DNA of 64,000 bases, taken from contig CAMATH010000008.1 of NCBI GenBank assembly GCA_945860955.1, forward strand, positions 39,423 through 103,422, in the 5' to 3' direction. Numbering within the stretch: the stretch's first letter is position 1; each line of letters starts with the position of its first letter. The DNA is from Planctomicrobium piriforme (GTDB lineage Bacteria > Planctomycetota > Planctomycetia > Planctomycetales > Planctomycetaceae). Position numbers and translations under genes: made by a program. This document shows positions 1 to 12,380 of this stretch, one piece after another. The notes beneath the pieces were generated by a model. It searched no databases. It saw only the letters and a program-made list of their open reading frames with translations, and had not been told where the DNA came from.

Positions 1-93
1 GCGCCACGACTTCGCCGCCGTGTTCCGAAAAGATGCCCTTCCACAGGAACCGTTCCGCAACGCTCTCGGCGGCCGGAGATGAATAGCCAACGC

Positions 94-276
94 CTACCGG
101 CCCGTGATTAACCGCATCACAAGCGACCGATGCCCTCTCGGTTCGCCCTGCTGTCGGACATCGGAGATGTAGGCGGCGGGATTCTCTCGAAGGAGGCGAA
201 CGGCCTTTGTGTACGCCTCGTCTCGCGAGGCAGCGTCGATGATGCAGCCGTATTGGAGCTTGACCTGGTACAGCAT
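94..276 (-). CDS. Small hypothetical protein, 60 aa
   Basis: I do not recognise this protein. The ATG at 276 opens a 60-residue frame with a hydrophobic start (MLYQVKLQYGCII), a helix-like middle (DEAYTKAVRLLRENPAAY) and a basic tail ending LVMRLITGR. The same frame is open further upstream to 534, but that part is Arg/Pro/Ser-rich and looks non-coding, so the internal ATG was chosen. No Shine-Dalgarno sequence is visible. It lies inside what may be an integrated element, to the left of the tRNA fragment at 665-711, so it could be element cargo. The compact helical composition favours a real gene, but this is a judgement from composition only. Confidence 0.45.
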   Translation of the reverse strand: MLYQVKLQYGCIIDAASRDEAYTKAVRLLRENPAAYISDVRQQGEPRGHRSLVMRLITGR

Positions 277-664
277 GATGGGGGAGGGGAATGGAAGTAA
301 GGAAGCCCGGATTGGGCTGGCTGCCCCCCAGTCCGCCGGCCCGCAGTCAAGGTGGAGACCGGAGGTACGACCTTGACGGCGGAAAGCGACGGCGGACCAA
401 ACTGCGGCCAGCCCGAGCCGGGCCGTGGAAACGAAATCGACTTGTCGATCGCGAGCGCGTGGCGAAATGACGACCTGCGTTGATCGCAAAATGGTCGTCA
501 GGAAACTTGATTCCGCTGGCACAGATGTTGGCACAGAACCGTTGAGTCGCCGTGGAAAAACACGTAGAATCTGGACTGTTTGGAAAGGGTTGAGTCAGCA
601 CTCAATTTGTCCAAAAACCTCTGTTTCTAAAGGGTTTTGATCGCGTTCCCGCCCCTTCGATTCC
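277..664. other. No supportable gene; probable element end
   Basis: Frames on both strands here give only Arg/Ser-rich translations without recognisable domains. I see no integrase, tRNA 5' half or terminator. The stretch ends at the tRNA-Arg fragment and probably belongs to the same integrated element as the small gene at 94-276. Confidence 0.4.
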
Positions 665-711
665 ATGGCCTCCGGAGCCGAAGGTTGGTGGTTCGAATCC
701 ACTCGGGGATA
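665..711 (+). pseudogene. 3' half of a tRNA-Arg(CCG) gene, likely att scar
   Basis: The sequence folds as the 3' half of a tRNA. It has an anticodon arm with the seven-base loop CTCCGGA (anticodon CCG, Arg), at 670-676, and a T arm with loop TTCGAAT at 692-698 between pairing arms 687-691 and 699-703. An acceptor 3' strand CGGGGAT (704-710) and discriminator A (711) follow. The D arm and the 5' acceptor strand (expected ATCCCCG) are absent upstream. The outer pairs of the anticodon stem are degraded (A665/A681 mismatch, T666-G680 wobble). Site-specific integrases commonly recombine at the anticodon-to-3' end of tRNA genes and leave exactly such a fragment at the distal junction. By that logic the intact tRNA-Arg and the rest of the element lie to the left of the window (inference). 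Confidence 0.7.
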
Positions 712-1290
712 CTCGTCTTACGGCAAATCGACAGGGGTCTGTCACAGAACCCGGCCCGGTTCCAACCGGACGGGGAGGCAACGAACCTTCCGGCTTGTCC
801 AGCAGTTTTCACTCGCTGGAGGGTTCAAGATGCCGAAGAAGGTTGGCGAGATTCCGAACCCCCAGCGGTCGGCTGGGAGCGATCGAGACGGTCTACGAAC
901 TCGCGGACTCTTTGTTAACGGAAATCTCTGTTTGGCCGTTCACCTGGAACTTGGGTGCGGAAAACGAATCGACTGGTTGGCAGGACAAAGAGTACGGCAG
1001 AACTGGAGCGGCAGGGTTGGCCGACCCCAAGGAGCGGCCGGCTCGAAGCGACGGACCGGTCTGCCGAGGCTGCCCAATCGGTCCAGTCTCGTGGAGTTTC
1101 GGCACCGAAGATGACCGACACCGCTCTTGGCGCTGGACGCAAATTCCAGGTCTGACAAAATCGACCACACCGCCGCCCGTCATGCGCTGTACAAGATTGT
1201 CGCCGACCCCAGAACTCCCCGCATTTTCCGCAGATTGTCGTGTCCCGGATCTTCCCCCCGATTCTGTTTTCACAGACGAGGAACTTCTGC
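712..1290. other. Intergenic stretch without a recognisable gene
   Basis: Several overlapping frames are open here, but none has planctomycete-like codon use or a recognisable domain. One short frame from an ATG at 830 (MPKKVGEIPN...) is the least unlikely, but it runs into low-quality Arg/Gly-rich sequence. It could be the remnant of a gene disrupted when the neighbouring element inserted. I annotate nothing in it. Confidence 0.4.
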
Positions 1291-2661
1291 TTAGATCACT
1301 TCGTGCAACGGCTCGTTGCCCGTATCGACCAGATACTGCGGAACCCCCGACTGATCAAACACCCGAATGTTCTGGGCGTCGATGCCGGCACACTTGTAGA
1401 GAGTCGCGAAGACTTCCTGGAATTTGACCGGACGCAGCGACGGGTGTTCGCCGTACCGGTTGGTTGTTCCAATCGCCTGACCGGTTCGCATTCCTCCGCC
1501 CGCCAGGATTGCCGTGTTCGCCTGCGGCCAGTGATCCCGGCTGTTGTTGCCGTTGATCTTGGGGGTGCGTCCAAACTCACCCCAGACGACCACCGCGACA
1601 TCCCGATCCAGTCCCCGTTCATGCAGGTCAGACACCAAGGCCGACAATCCCTGGTCGAGCAGCGGGCATTCCTCGCGACATTTGGGGTAGTTCATGCCGT
1701 CGGGACCGTGCCAGTCCCAGCGGCTGTAGTTCAGCGACACAAACCGCGCGCCCGCTTCCACCAGTCGGCGGGCGACACAGAAGTTTTCAATCATCGGCGG
1801 CGCGCCGTCACGCTGGAATTCTTCGCTGCTTTTGCCATAACGGGCGACGATCTGCGGGTCTTCTTTCGACAGATCGAGAGCGTCAACGAGCCGGGAGGTG
1901 GTGAGGATCCCCATCGCCTGCTGCGCGTAAACGTCCATGCTCTCCATCACTCCCTTAGCGTCGGCCTGACGACGGAAGCGATCGAGAGACTGCATGAGCT
2001 GGGTTCGGTCGCGGAGTTTGTCGAGAGTCACCCCTTGCAAAACCATGCTGTCGGAAGTGCTGCGGGCTTTGCGACCCAGCAGGTTGAACGGAGCGTGCGC
2101 GACCCCCAGAAAGCCGCCATCCCCGGGTTCGCCCCAAGTGCGGTTGCCCGTGGTATACATGAGCGCCAGGTGGGCGGGAATCGCGTCGTTCGCGGGGCCT
2201 TGCGTTTTAGAAACCCACGCTCCCGCCTCCGGCCAGCCTCCGGGAGGAACCCGACCGCCGCGCTTGCGCCCCGTCATACACTGGTAGCCATCGTGCAACC
2301 CGTCCGAGTCGGCGAGCGACCGGACGATGTTGAACTTGTCCATCATCTGCGCCATGCGGGGGAACATCTCCGAGACTTCAATCCCGGGAACGTTCGTTTG
2401 AATCGCCGAAAATTCGCCCCGGATCTCGCGCGGTGCCTGCGGCTTCGGATCCCACATGTCGAGGTGGGGAGCCCCGCCGGGCAGATAGATGTTGATGATC
2501 GCCTTGTGCGACAGCCCCGCTTTCGGCTGAGCGGCCCGCAGCGTGTCTGCCAGTGTGATCCCCCCCAATGCCATTCCCCCCACGGTGAGGAAATCCCGTC
2601 GGGAAACACCACTGCAATCAGAGAGCTGGCGGGAAGGTTGGCGGCCGAAAATCGTCAACAT
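1291..2661 (-). CDS. DUF1501 domain protein, Tat-exported
   Basis: 456 residues. The N-terminus carries a twin-arginine motif (SRRDFLTVGG, about residues 20-29) followed by a hydrophobic stretch, typical of the Tat-exported DUF1501 family that is greatly expanded in planctomycetes. Family landmarks are an N-terminal core (YLPGGAPHLDMWDPKP), NVPGIEVSEMFP, and the C-terminal WGEFGRTPKING with GRDHWP-like SRDHWPQ. The fold is related to alkaline phosphatase/sulfatase; the substrate is unknown. It is the third gene of the minus-strand run gltA, prs, DUF1501, but the 81-base gap to prs makes co-transcription uncertain. There is no DUF1549/DUF1553 partner adjacent on the same strand, unlike the pair at 5218-9853. 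Confidence 0.9.
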   Translation of the reverse strand: MLTIFGRQPSRQLSDCSGVSRRDFLTVGGMALGGITLADTLRAAQPKAGLSHKAIINIYLPGGAPHLDMWDPKPQAPREIRGEFSAIQTNVPGIEVSEMFPRMAQMMDKFNIVRSLADSDGLHDGYQCMTGRKRGGRVPPGGWPEAGAWVSKTQGPANDAIPAHLALMYTTGNRTWGEPGDGGFLGVAHAPFNLLGRKARSTSDSMVLQGVTLDKLRDRTQLMQSLDRFRRQADAKGVMESMDVYAQQAMGILTTSRLVDALDLSKEDPQIVARYGKSSEEFQRDGAPPMIENFCVARRLVEAGARFVSLNYSRWDWHGPDGMNYPKCREECPLLDQGLSALVSDLHERGLDRDVAVVVWGEFGRTPKINGNNSRDHWPQANTAILAGGGMRTGQAIGTTNRYGEHPSLRPVKFQEVFATLYKCAGIDAQNIRVFDQSGVPQYLVDTGNEPLHEVI

Positions 2662-2742
2662 CGGGGTGATCCTGTCGTAGTCACAGTGACAGCGAGACGC
2701 ATGGAAGCCAGTTTATTTGATCGACAGGTTCGGGTCAACAAG

Positions 2743-3690
2743 TCAATCGAACAGATAACTGACCGACTCATTCCGGTGAATCCGCTTGATCGCCTCTCCC
2801 AACAACGGCGCGACCGAAACAACCCGCAGATTCGGAAACATCTGTTCGGGCGACAGCGGGACGCTGTTCGTCACCACAACCTCGTGGATCGGCGCTTCCC
2901 GCAGAATTTTTGACGCCTGTCCGCAAAAGACAGGATGCGTCGCCCCCACGTAGATTCGGCTCGCTTCGTGGGCATGGACCACTTTGACCGCCCCCACCAT
3001 CGAACCGCCCGTGGTGATCATGTCGTCAAAAATCAGCGCCGTCTTGCCCGCGATCGGACCGCCAATCAAATTCGCCTGCTTGGTCTCCGTCGCGCTCGAC
3101 CGCCGTTTGTCGACAATGCACAGAGAACCACCCATCCGCTCCTGATGCTGTAGCGCCCGCTTGATGCTCCCTTCATCGGGACTCACAACCACCAGCTCTG
3201 ACTCGGGCAATCCCAAACCGAGGAAGTAGTCATCGAGAATCGGGGCGGCATACAGGTGATCGACCGGGATGTCGAAAAACCCCTGAATCTGCGCCGCGTG
3301 CAGATCCATCGCCAGGACCCGGTTCGCCCCCGCCTCAACGATCAGATTCGCGACCAGCTTCGCCGTGATCGGCACCCGCCCCGCGTCTTTCCGGTCTTGT
3401 CGGGCGTATCCGAAATACGGAATGACTGCGGTGATTCGCTCGGCACTCGCCCGTCGGCAGGCGTCGATCAGGACCAGCAACTCCATCAGGCTTTCGTTCA
3501 CCGGCGGGCACGTCGGCTGCACGATGAAGACGTCGCGCCCGCGGATGTTTTCCTCCAGGCGCACGCCGATCTCGCCGTCGGGAAAGTTCCACGACTCGAG
3601 CCTGCCCAGCGTGATGTTCAAGTACGCTGCGATCTCACCCGCGAGTGCCGGATGGGCCTTCCCGCTGAGAATCGTCAGATAATCGTACAT
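2743..3690 (-). CDS. prs: Ribose-phosphate pyrophosphokinase
   Basis: 315 residues, the usual length for bacterial PRPP synthetase, which transfers pyrophosphate from ATP to ribose 5-phosphate to make PRPP for purine, pyrimidine, His and Trp synthesis. Visible landmarks are the ATP-binding region with YFGYARQDRK, the metal-binding MDLHAAQIQGFF, the flexible loop CIVDKRRSSATET and the PRPP-binding motif LIFDDMITTGGSM. The start at 3690 (MYDYLTILSGKAHPALAGEI) matches family N-termini. It lies 17 bases downstream of the citrate synthase stop on the same strand, so the two are probably co-transcribed. Confidence 0.96.
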   Translation of the reverse strand: MYDYLTILSGKAHPALAGEIAAYLNITLGRLESWNFPDGEIGVRLEENIRGRDVFIVQPTCPPVNESLMELLVLIDACRRASAERITAVIPYFGYARQDRKDAGRVPITAKLVANLIVEAGANRVLAMDLHAAQIQGFFDIPVDHLYAAPILDDYFLGLGLPESELVVVSPDEGSIKRALQHQERMGGSLCIVDKRRSSATETKQANLIGGPIAGKTALIFDDMITTGGSMVGAVKVVHAHEASRIYVGATHPVFCGQASKILREAPIHEVVVTNSVPLSPEQMFPNLRVVSVAPLLGEAIKRIHRNESVSYLFD

Positions 3691-3707
3691 GCGAGGGATC
3701 CTGAGGA

Positions 3708-4997
3708 TTATCGATTCTCGATCGGCACAAACTGCCGTTCTCGGGGACCGGTGTAAATCTGTCGCGGACGGTTGATTCGGCTGACTCCATCCTCCCGCTG
3801 TTCACGCCAATGGGCGATCCAGCCTGGCAGCCGGCCCAGTGCGAACATCACGGTGAACATGTTCGTCGGAATTCCCATCGCGCGATAGATGATCCCGCTG
3901 TAAAAGTCGACGTTCGGATACAGTTTCCGTTCAATGAAATACGAATCGCTCAGCGCCACTTCGGCCAGTTCCTGAGCGATCTCCAGCAACGGGTCATTGA
4001 TGCCGAGCAACGCCAGAACCTCTCCTGCCTTCTTCTGCAGGATGGTCGCCCGCGGGTCGAAATTCTTGTAAACGCGGTGACCAAAACCCATCAGGCGGAA
4101 ACCCGATTTCTTGTCTTTCGCCATCGCAACGTACTTTTTCAAGTCTCCGCCGTCGTCGCGAATCTTTTCGAGCATCTCGATCACTTCCTGATTGGCCCCG
4201 CCGTGCAGCGGACCCCACAGGGCGCAGATCCCCGCCGAGATCGACGCGAACAGGTTCGCCTGGCTGCTTCCCACCACCCGCACCGTCGAGGTGCTGCAAT
4301 TCTGCTCGTGGTCGGCGTGCAGAATCAACAGCGCGTTGAGCGCACTCTCCAGCACCGGGGAAACTTCGTAGTGTTCGGTCGGGACGGCGAACATCATGTT
4401 CAGGAAGTTTGCGCAGTACGACAGTTCGTTCCGCGGATAAATCATCGGATGCCCGATGGACTTCTTGTACGCGTACGCCGCGATCGTCTTCAACTGCGCC
4501 AACAGCCGCACCATGTTCAGGTCGGGATCGTTGGCGGGCGCTTCCGGGTAATACGTCGAGAGCGACGCCACCATCGCCGACAGAATCGCCATCGGGTGCG
4601 CCGTTGGAGGAAACCCCTCGAAGAACTTCTTGAGGTCTTCGTGGATCATGCTGTGGGCGGTCAGCCGACCCCGCCACTCGGCCAACTGGTCCCGATCGGG
4701 GAGTTCGCCGTAAATCAGTAGGTAGGCGACTTCCGAAAACGCCGCCGTCTCGGCGAGCTGCTCAATCGGGTATCCGCGATATCGTAGAATTCCCGCTTCG
4801 CCATCAATGAAGGTAATCGCGCTCTTGCACAGCCCGGTGTCCCCCAGCCCGGGGTCGAACATAATCGCCCCCGATTGTGCTCGCAGCGCGGAAATGTCGA
4901 TCCCCAACTCCGCTTCCGTCCCCACCAACGTCGGGAATTCGTATTCCTTGCCGTTCAGCAGCAGTTTCGCCGTACTCATTGTATTCGAATTCTCCAT
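3708..4997 (-). CDS. gltA: Citrate synthase (type II)
   Basis: Condenses acetyl-CoA and oxaloacetate to citrate, the entry step of the TCA cycle, in the cytoplasm. The 429 residues match the hexameric type II family. The catalytic positions are visible: His in ILHADHEQNCST, His in GPLHGGANQEV, GFGHRVYKNFDPRA and the Asp in NVDFYSGIIYRAMG. An alternative ATG at 4979 (MSTAKLLLNGKEYEF) fits family N-termini better and has GGAG about 12 bases upstream, so the true protein may be 423 residues. It is first in the minus-strand run with prs and diverges from the large gene starting at 5218. Confidence 0.96.
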   Translation of the reverse strand: MENSNTMSTAKLLLNGKEYEFPTLVGTEAELGIDISALRAQSGAIMFDPGLGDTGLCKSAITFIDGEAGILRYRGYPIEQLAETAAFSEVAYLLIYGELPDRDQLAEWRGRLTAHSMIHEDLKKFFEGFPPTAHPMAILSAMVASLSTYYPEAPANDPDLNMVRLLAQLKTIAAYAYKKSIGHPMIYPRNELSYCANFLNMMFAVPTEHYEVSPVLESALNALLILHADHEQNCSTSTVRVVGSSQANLFASISAGICALWGPLHGGANQEVIEMLEKIRDDGGDLKKYVAMAKDKKSGFRLMGFGHRVYKNFDPRATILQKKAGEVLALLGINDPLLEIAQELAEVALSDSYFIERKLYPNVDFYSGIIYRAMGIPTNMFTVMFALGRLPGWIAHWREQREDGVSRINRPRQIYTGPRERQFVPIENR

Positions 4998-5217
4998 CGC
5001 GCGGTCCGCAATCGCGGCGTGTCTAGTAGACAGGTGGGTGGTGGGGGGAGCGGCGAACCGAGATTAGCCAACCACAGGAAGCGACACAAGGAACGAGTTG
5101 CGGAACCCCAGTCTCAAGACAACCTCCCCGCCGCTTGCCTCAAACGTTGCCCCCCGTCTATTGTTAGACGTCGGTGGATCCTTCTCCACTCCCGCCCGCC
5201 TCACGGAATTCGACCGC

Positions 5218-8376
<3,159 letters not shown>

Positions 8377-8383
8377 TCTTGCC

Positions 8384-9853
8384 ATGCACACGCCCCATTT
8401 GTTCGCCGAGCCTGCCGCCGCTTTCGGATCCCGCCGCGAGTTTCTGACGCGGTCGGGGCAAGGCTGCGGTCTGCTCGCGCTGTCGAGCCTGCTGGCGCAG
8501 CAGGGCTTAGTCGCGCCGGCCGAGGCTGGTTCGGAGTCTGTCAATCCGCTGGCGAGCCGACAGCCTCACTTCCCGGTGCCGGCGAAGTCGGTGATCTGGC
8601 TGTTTATGAACGGCGGTCCCAGTCAGGTTGATACCTGGGACTACAAGCCCGAACTCGCCCGGCGGGATGGCAAGGAACTCGAAGGCTTCGACAAGAATAC
8701 CGGGTTCTTCACCGACAACGTCGGCCCGGTGATGAAATCGCCATTCGAGTTTCAGCAGCAGGGGCAGAGCGGTGCCTGGGTCTCTGAGATCTTCCCTCAG
8801 ATGTCGAAACACGTCGATAAAATGGCCTTTCTCTATTCGTGCCATACCGATTCGAACAACCATTCGCCGGCGCTGTTCAAGATCAACACTGGCTCCGCGC
8901 GGATGGGGTTTCCGTGCGTCGGATCGTGGGTCACGTATGGCCTGGGAACCGAGACGCAGAACCTGCCGGCGTTTGTGGTGATGTACGACACTTTGGGGCG
9001 GGGGATTCCCAAGGGGCACGCGCAAAACTGGGGTTCGGGGTTTCTGCCCAGCGTGTATCAGGGGACCGCGCTCAAGGCGCAGGGAGCCCCGATTGACGAC
9101 CTGATTCGGTCGGCGGAACAGTCCGACAAACAACAGCGGTCGCAGCTCGACTTGTTGGCGCGACTCAACCGCAGGCAGTTGGAGCAGCGGCCGGGGGAGG
9201 TCGATCTGGCCGCCCGGATCGAGTCGTTCGAGTTGGCGTACCGCATGCAGATGGCGGCCCCCGAGGCGATCGATCTCACGAGTGAGTCGGAAGCGACGCA
9301 AAAGCTGTATGGTCTCGACAATCCGAAATGCACGCACTTCGCGAAACAGTGCCTCACCGCCCGGCGGATGGTCGAGCGGGGGGTTCGGTTCGTGCAGATT
9401 TACAGCGGCGGGATGGATAATGAACTGAGCTGGGACGGCCACAGCGACATTAAGAAAAACCACAGCGGTTTCGCGCAGGAAACCGACCAGCCGGTCGCCG
9501 GCCTGCTCGCCGACCTCGAATCGCGCGGCATGCTCGAGTCGACTCTGGTGATCTGGGGAGGCGAATTCGGTCGCCTGCCGATCGTGCAAAAGGGAGGCAC
9601 CGGCCGGGACCACAACCCCCACGCCTTCACCTACTGGCTGGCGGGAGGCGGAGTCAAAGGGGGAACGCTGTACGGGAAAACCGACGAAATCGGCCATAAA
9701 GCGGTGGAAAACCGTGTGAGTGTCCACGACCTGCACGCGACGATCCTGCACCTGATGGGGCTGGAACACACCAAACTCACCTACCGCTTCAGCGGCAGGG
9801 ATTTCCGGCTGACGGATGTGGAGGGGAATGTGGTCGAGGACGTCGTGGCGTAA
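8384..9853 (+). CDS. DUF1501 domain protein, operon partner
   Basis: 489 residues from the ATG at 8384. The frame extends upstream into the preceding gene, but the Tat signal (GSRREFLTRSGQGCGLLALS) starts correctly from this ATG. Family motifs include FMNGGPSQVDTWDYKPEL, WGGEFGRLPIVQKGG, GRDHNPHAFTYWLAGGG and the C-terminal HDLHATILHLMGLEHTKLTY. The last motif places it in the subgroup that regularly pairs with DUF1549/DUF1553 proteins. It follows such a gene by 7 bases, so the two products are expected to act together outside the cytoplasmic membrane. Molecular activity is not established for this family. Confidence 0.93.
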   Translation: MHTPHLFAEPAAAFGSRREFLTRSGQGCGLLALSSLLAQQGLVAPAEAGSESVNPLASRQPHFPVPAKSVIWLFMNGGPSQVDTWDYKPELARRDGKELEGFDKNTGFFTDNVGPVMKSPFEFQQQGQSGAWVSEIFPQMSKHVDKMAFLYSCHTDSNNHSPALFKINTGSARMGFPCVGSWVTYGLGTETQNLPAFVVMYDTLGRGIPKGHAQNWGSGFLPSVYQGTALKAQGAPIDDLIRSAEQSDKQQRSQLDLLARLNRRQLEQRPGEVDLAARIESFELAYRMQMAAPEAIDLTSESEATQKLYGLDNPKCTHFAKQCLTARRMVERGVRFVQIYSGGMDNELSWDGHSDIKKNHSGFAQETDQPVAGLLADLESRGMLESTLVIWGGEFGRLPIVQKGGTGRDHNPHAFTYWLAGGGVKGGTLYGKTDEIGHKAVENRVSVHDLHATILHLMGLEHTKLTYRFSGRDFRLTDVEGNVVEDVVA

Positions 9854-10112
9854 GGCGGTCGTTCGCCGGGACTGGAACCCTCGGTACAATGCCTGCGTAG
9901 CGGGGGTTTTCACCCCTGCGAGACACGCCGTTGCAAGTCATTCGCCGACGCCTTCGTCGAATCGGATGCGGTAACTTTTGCCACGGAGAATGAAAACACC
10001 ACATCCGGATTCCGGCGAAGAACCAGAGTCGAGGGGCGTCGTTGACAATCGCCATTCCTTCCCGTCAAGATGACGGAACACCTTTCCCCTTTGGTTTCAG
10101 GAGCTTTCGCTC

Positions 10113-11186
10113 GTGAGCGACGCCGATTCCGTGACTCTGTTGCCCGCCGAGGCCGATCTGCAGTCCGTCGAACGCCTGGGCGAAGCGTACCGGCGGATCA
10201 CCACCGAGGTCGGGAAGGTCATCGTCGGGCAGCAGCATGTGATCGAAGAAATCCTGATCGCAATGTTCGCCGGCGGACATTGCCTATTGGTGGGCGTCCC
10301 TGGACTGGCAAAGACGCTGCTCATTCGAACGCTCGCCGACTGCCTCGATCTGTCGTTCAGCCGCATTCAGTTCACCCCCGATCTGATGCCCGCCGACATC
10401 ACCGGAACCGAAGTCATTCAAGAGGACAAGGCGACCGGTGCCCGGGCCTTTCGGTTTATTCCCGGACCGATCTTCGCGAATGTGGTCCTCGCCGACGAAA
10501 TCAACCGAACTCCGCCGAAAACCCAGGCGGCGCTCCTCGAGGCGATGCAGGAGCATCAGGTGACCGTCGGCGGACGGTGGCACAAGCTCCCCGAGCCGTT
10601 CTTCGTGCTGGCGACGCAAAACCCGATCGAGCAGGAGGGAACGTATCCGCTTCCCGAAGCGCAGCTTGACCGGTTCATGTTCAATGTGATGGTTGATTAC
10701 CCGACGGAAGACGAAGAATTTCACATCGTTCGGCAAACCACCGCCGACACGCAGGCGGTCACGTCGAAGACCCTGTCCCGCGAGGAAATCGGGGCGCTGC
10801 AGCATTTCGTCCGACGGGTTCCGGTCGCCGACCATGTCATCCGCTACGCCATGCAGTTCACCCGTCTGACGCGGAACCGCGGCGTGGGTGTCCCCGATTT
10901 CATCAAGAAGTACGTCAGTTGGGGGGCCGGTCCCCGCGCCAGTCAATATCTGGTCCTTGGCGCGAAAGCCCGGGCGGTGCTGCACGGGCGTCCCTACGCG
11001 AGCACCGAAGATGTGCGGGCGGTCGCCGCCCCGGTCCTGCGGCATCGCCTGATGACCAACTTCAACGCCGAAGCCGAGGGAGTTCGTCCCGACGACATCG
11101 TCGCCCGGCTCGCCGAGATGATCCCCCAGGATCCGCAATCGCTCGCGGAAAAGAAGACGCTGGAACCGGTGTTCAAGACCGCCTAG
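10113..11186 (+). CDS. MoxR-family AAA+ ATPase
   Basis: 357 residues with a GTG start at 10113, preceded by AGGAG at 10099-10103 (9-base spacing), which decides the start. Walker A is GVPGLAKT, Walker B LADEIN, and sensor 1 ATQNPIEQEG; the C-terminal lid ends around FNAEAEGVRPDDIV. MoxR ATPases act as chaperones for vWA-domain proteins. Here the next two genes encode a DUF58 protein (6 bases after the stop) and a BatA/VWA membrane protein, the standard arrangement of this module. The role is probably assembly or activation of those vWA partners at the membrane; the target process is unknown. Confidence 0.95.
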   Translation: MSDADSVTLLPAEADLQSVERLGEAYRRITTEVGKVIVGQQHVIEEILIAMFAGGHCLLVGVPGLAKTLLIRTLADCLDLSFSRIQFTPDLMPADITGTEVIQEDKATGARAFRFIPGPIFANVVLADEINRTPPKTQAALLEAMQEHQVTVGGRWHKLPEPFFVLATQNPIEQEGTYPLPEAQLDRFMFNVMVDYPTEDEEFHIVRQTTADTQAVTSKTLSREEIGALQHFVRRVPVADHVIRYAMQFTRLTRNRGVGVPDFIKKYVSWGAGPRASQYLVLGAKARAVLHGRPYASTEDVRAVAAPVLRHRLMTNFNAEAEGVRPDDIVARLAEMIPQDPQSLAEKKTLEPVFKTA

Positions 11187-11192
11187 CGCCCC

Positions 11193-12104
11193 ATGGAAGC
11201 CCACCAGAAATACCTCGATCCCGCGACCCTGGCGAAACTCAACGGGCTGGATCTGAAAGCCCGGCTGATTGTCGAGGGATATGTTTCGGGTTTGCACAAA
11301 AGCCCGTTTCGCGGGTTTTCCATCGAATTCGCCGAACATCGCGAATACGTCGCCGGGGATGACCTGCGTTATGTCGACTGGAAGGTGTTTGGTAAGTCCG
11401 ACCGCATCTATCTCAAACAGTACGAAGAAGAGACCAACTTCGCATGCTGGTTTCTGGTCGACACGAGCGAGTCGATGACCTATCGCTCGGACCAGGCGGC
11501 GGTCTCGAAGCTGGAATACGCCCGTTATGTGGCCGCCGCGCTCTCGTACATCGTGTTGCAACAGCAGGACGCGGTGGGACTGGCGACGTTTGACCGGGGT
11601 GTCCGCAGTTTTGTCCGCGCCGCAACCCAGCCCGCGCATTTGAAACAGCTTTGCCACGTCATGGAGAGTGACGGAACCGGGAGCGATACCGCCCTGGGAC
11701 CGATACTTCACGAACTCGCCGAACGGATCAAACAGCGCGGGGTGGTCGTTTTGTTGAGCGATCTGTTCGATGATGTCGAGGCGCTGATGATGGGACTCAA
11801 GCACCTGCGGCACCGTCGGCATGAGGTCATCGTGCTGCAGATCATCGACCCGGCCGAGCAGGATTTTCCGTTTCTCGATCCCACACTGTTCCGGGGCCTG
11901 GAAGGGCTTCCGGAACTCATGACGGAGCCCCGCGCGCTGAAAGCCGCGTATCAGCGCGAGTTCGAACAGTTTCTGTCGGACGTGCGGGGCGGCTGTCGCG
12001 ACCTGCATATGGATCACATGGTTCTTCGCACCGACCAGCCACTCGATCTGGCGCTGCGGACGTTCCTGAGCGCCCGCGCACGCCGCAAGCAGGGGGCGCG
12101 ATGA
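11193..12104 (+). CDS. DUF58 domain protein (vWA-like)
   Basis: 303 residues. The DUF58 signature is clear: FAEHREYVAGDDLRYVDWKV followed by a vWA-like core with the DxSxS metal site in LVDTSESMTYRS. The C-terminal part has VVLLSDLFDDVEALM. It starts 6 bases after the MoxR stop and is certainly in the same operon. Members of this family are cytoplasmic or membrane-associated partners of MoxR ATPases. The BatA/VWA gene follows after a 276-base gap occupied by a palindromic repeat. Confidence 0.93.
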   Translation: MEAHQKYLDPATLAKLNGLDLKARLIVEGYVSGLHKSPFRGFSIEFAEHREYVAGDDLRYVDWKVFGKSDRIYLKQYEEETNFACWFLVDTSESMTYRSDQAAVSKLEYARYVAAALSYIVLQQQDAVGLATFDRGVRSFVRAATQPAHLKQLCHVMESDGTGSDTALGPILHELAERIKQRGVVVLLSDLFDDVEALMMGLKHLRHRRHEVIVLQIIDPAEQDFPFLDPTLFRGLEGLPELMTEPRALKAAYQREFEQFLSDVRGGCRDLHMDHMVLRTDQPLDLALRTFLSARARRKQGAR

Positions 12105-12211
12105 GGTCACTTCACGCGTTGTACCGATGCTCGCACAGGCCGGAAGAGTCCCGGATCGTCCACGCCAGGAAAACCAGCAGCCCGCGTCGGAGTGATGCGC
12201 CACAGACCGCC

Positions 12212-12291
12212 GTAGGACGGGTCTCTGACCCGTCCGGCGGCGTCGCAGTCCATCGCCACACTCGTCAGGACGGGTCCGAGACCCGTCCTAC
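12212..12291. repeat. Palindromic repeat, family 1, copy A
   Basis: Two 24-base arms (12212-12235 and 12268-12291) are inverted copies of each other with one mismatch. Each arm is itself a hairpin: GACGGGT, a five-base loop, ACCCGTC. The arms are separated by 32 bases. Related copies lie at 18445-18536 and 52841-53001, and the bases just outside the right arm (GCGACGTCTTTT-like) are also partly shared, so the mobile unit is larger than the arms. It splits the DUF58 and BatA/VWA genes; the remaining bases of the 276-base gap hold no gene. Confidence 0.85.
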
Positions 12292-12380
12292 GAGAGCGAC
12301 GTCTTTTCCCGAAGCGGTTCAATGACGAATCAGCGCAGCCTCTTCCTTCATCTCGATCAGCCCGCTTAGGTCACTCCGCC

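Noticed and set aside
1..82. Partial frame on the plus strand ending at 82 (RHDFAAVFRKDALPQEPF...)
   Set aside because: Short, without context, and a minus-strand reading of the same bases looks just as protein-like but has no start codon; neither can be decided.
1240..2913. 557-codon plus-strand frame
   Set aside because: Antisense shadow of the DUF1501 gene; Arg/His/Val-rich translation without a domain.
10284..12203. 639-codon minus-strand frame across MoxR and DUF58
   Set aside because: Shadow produced by high GC at third positions; no domain, opposite to two strong families.
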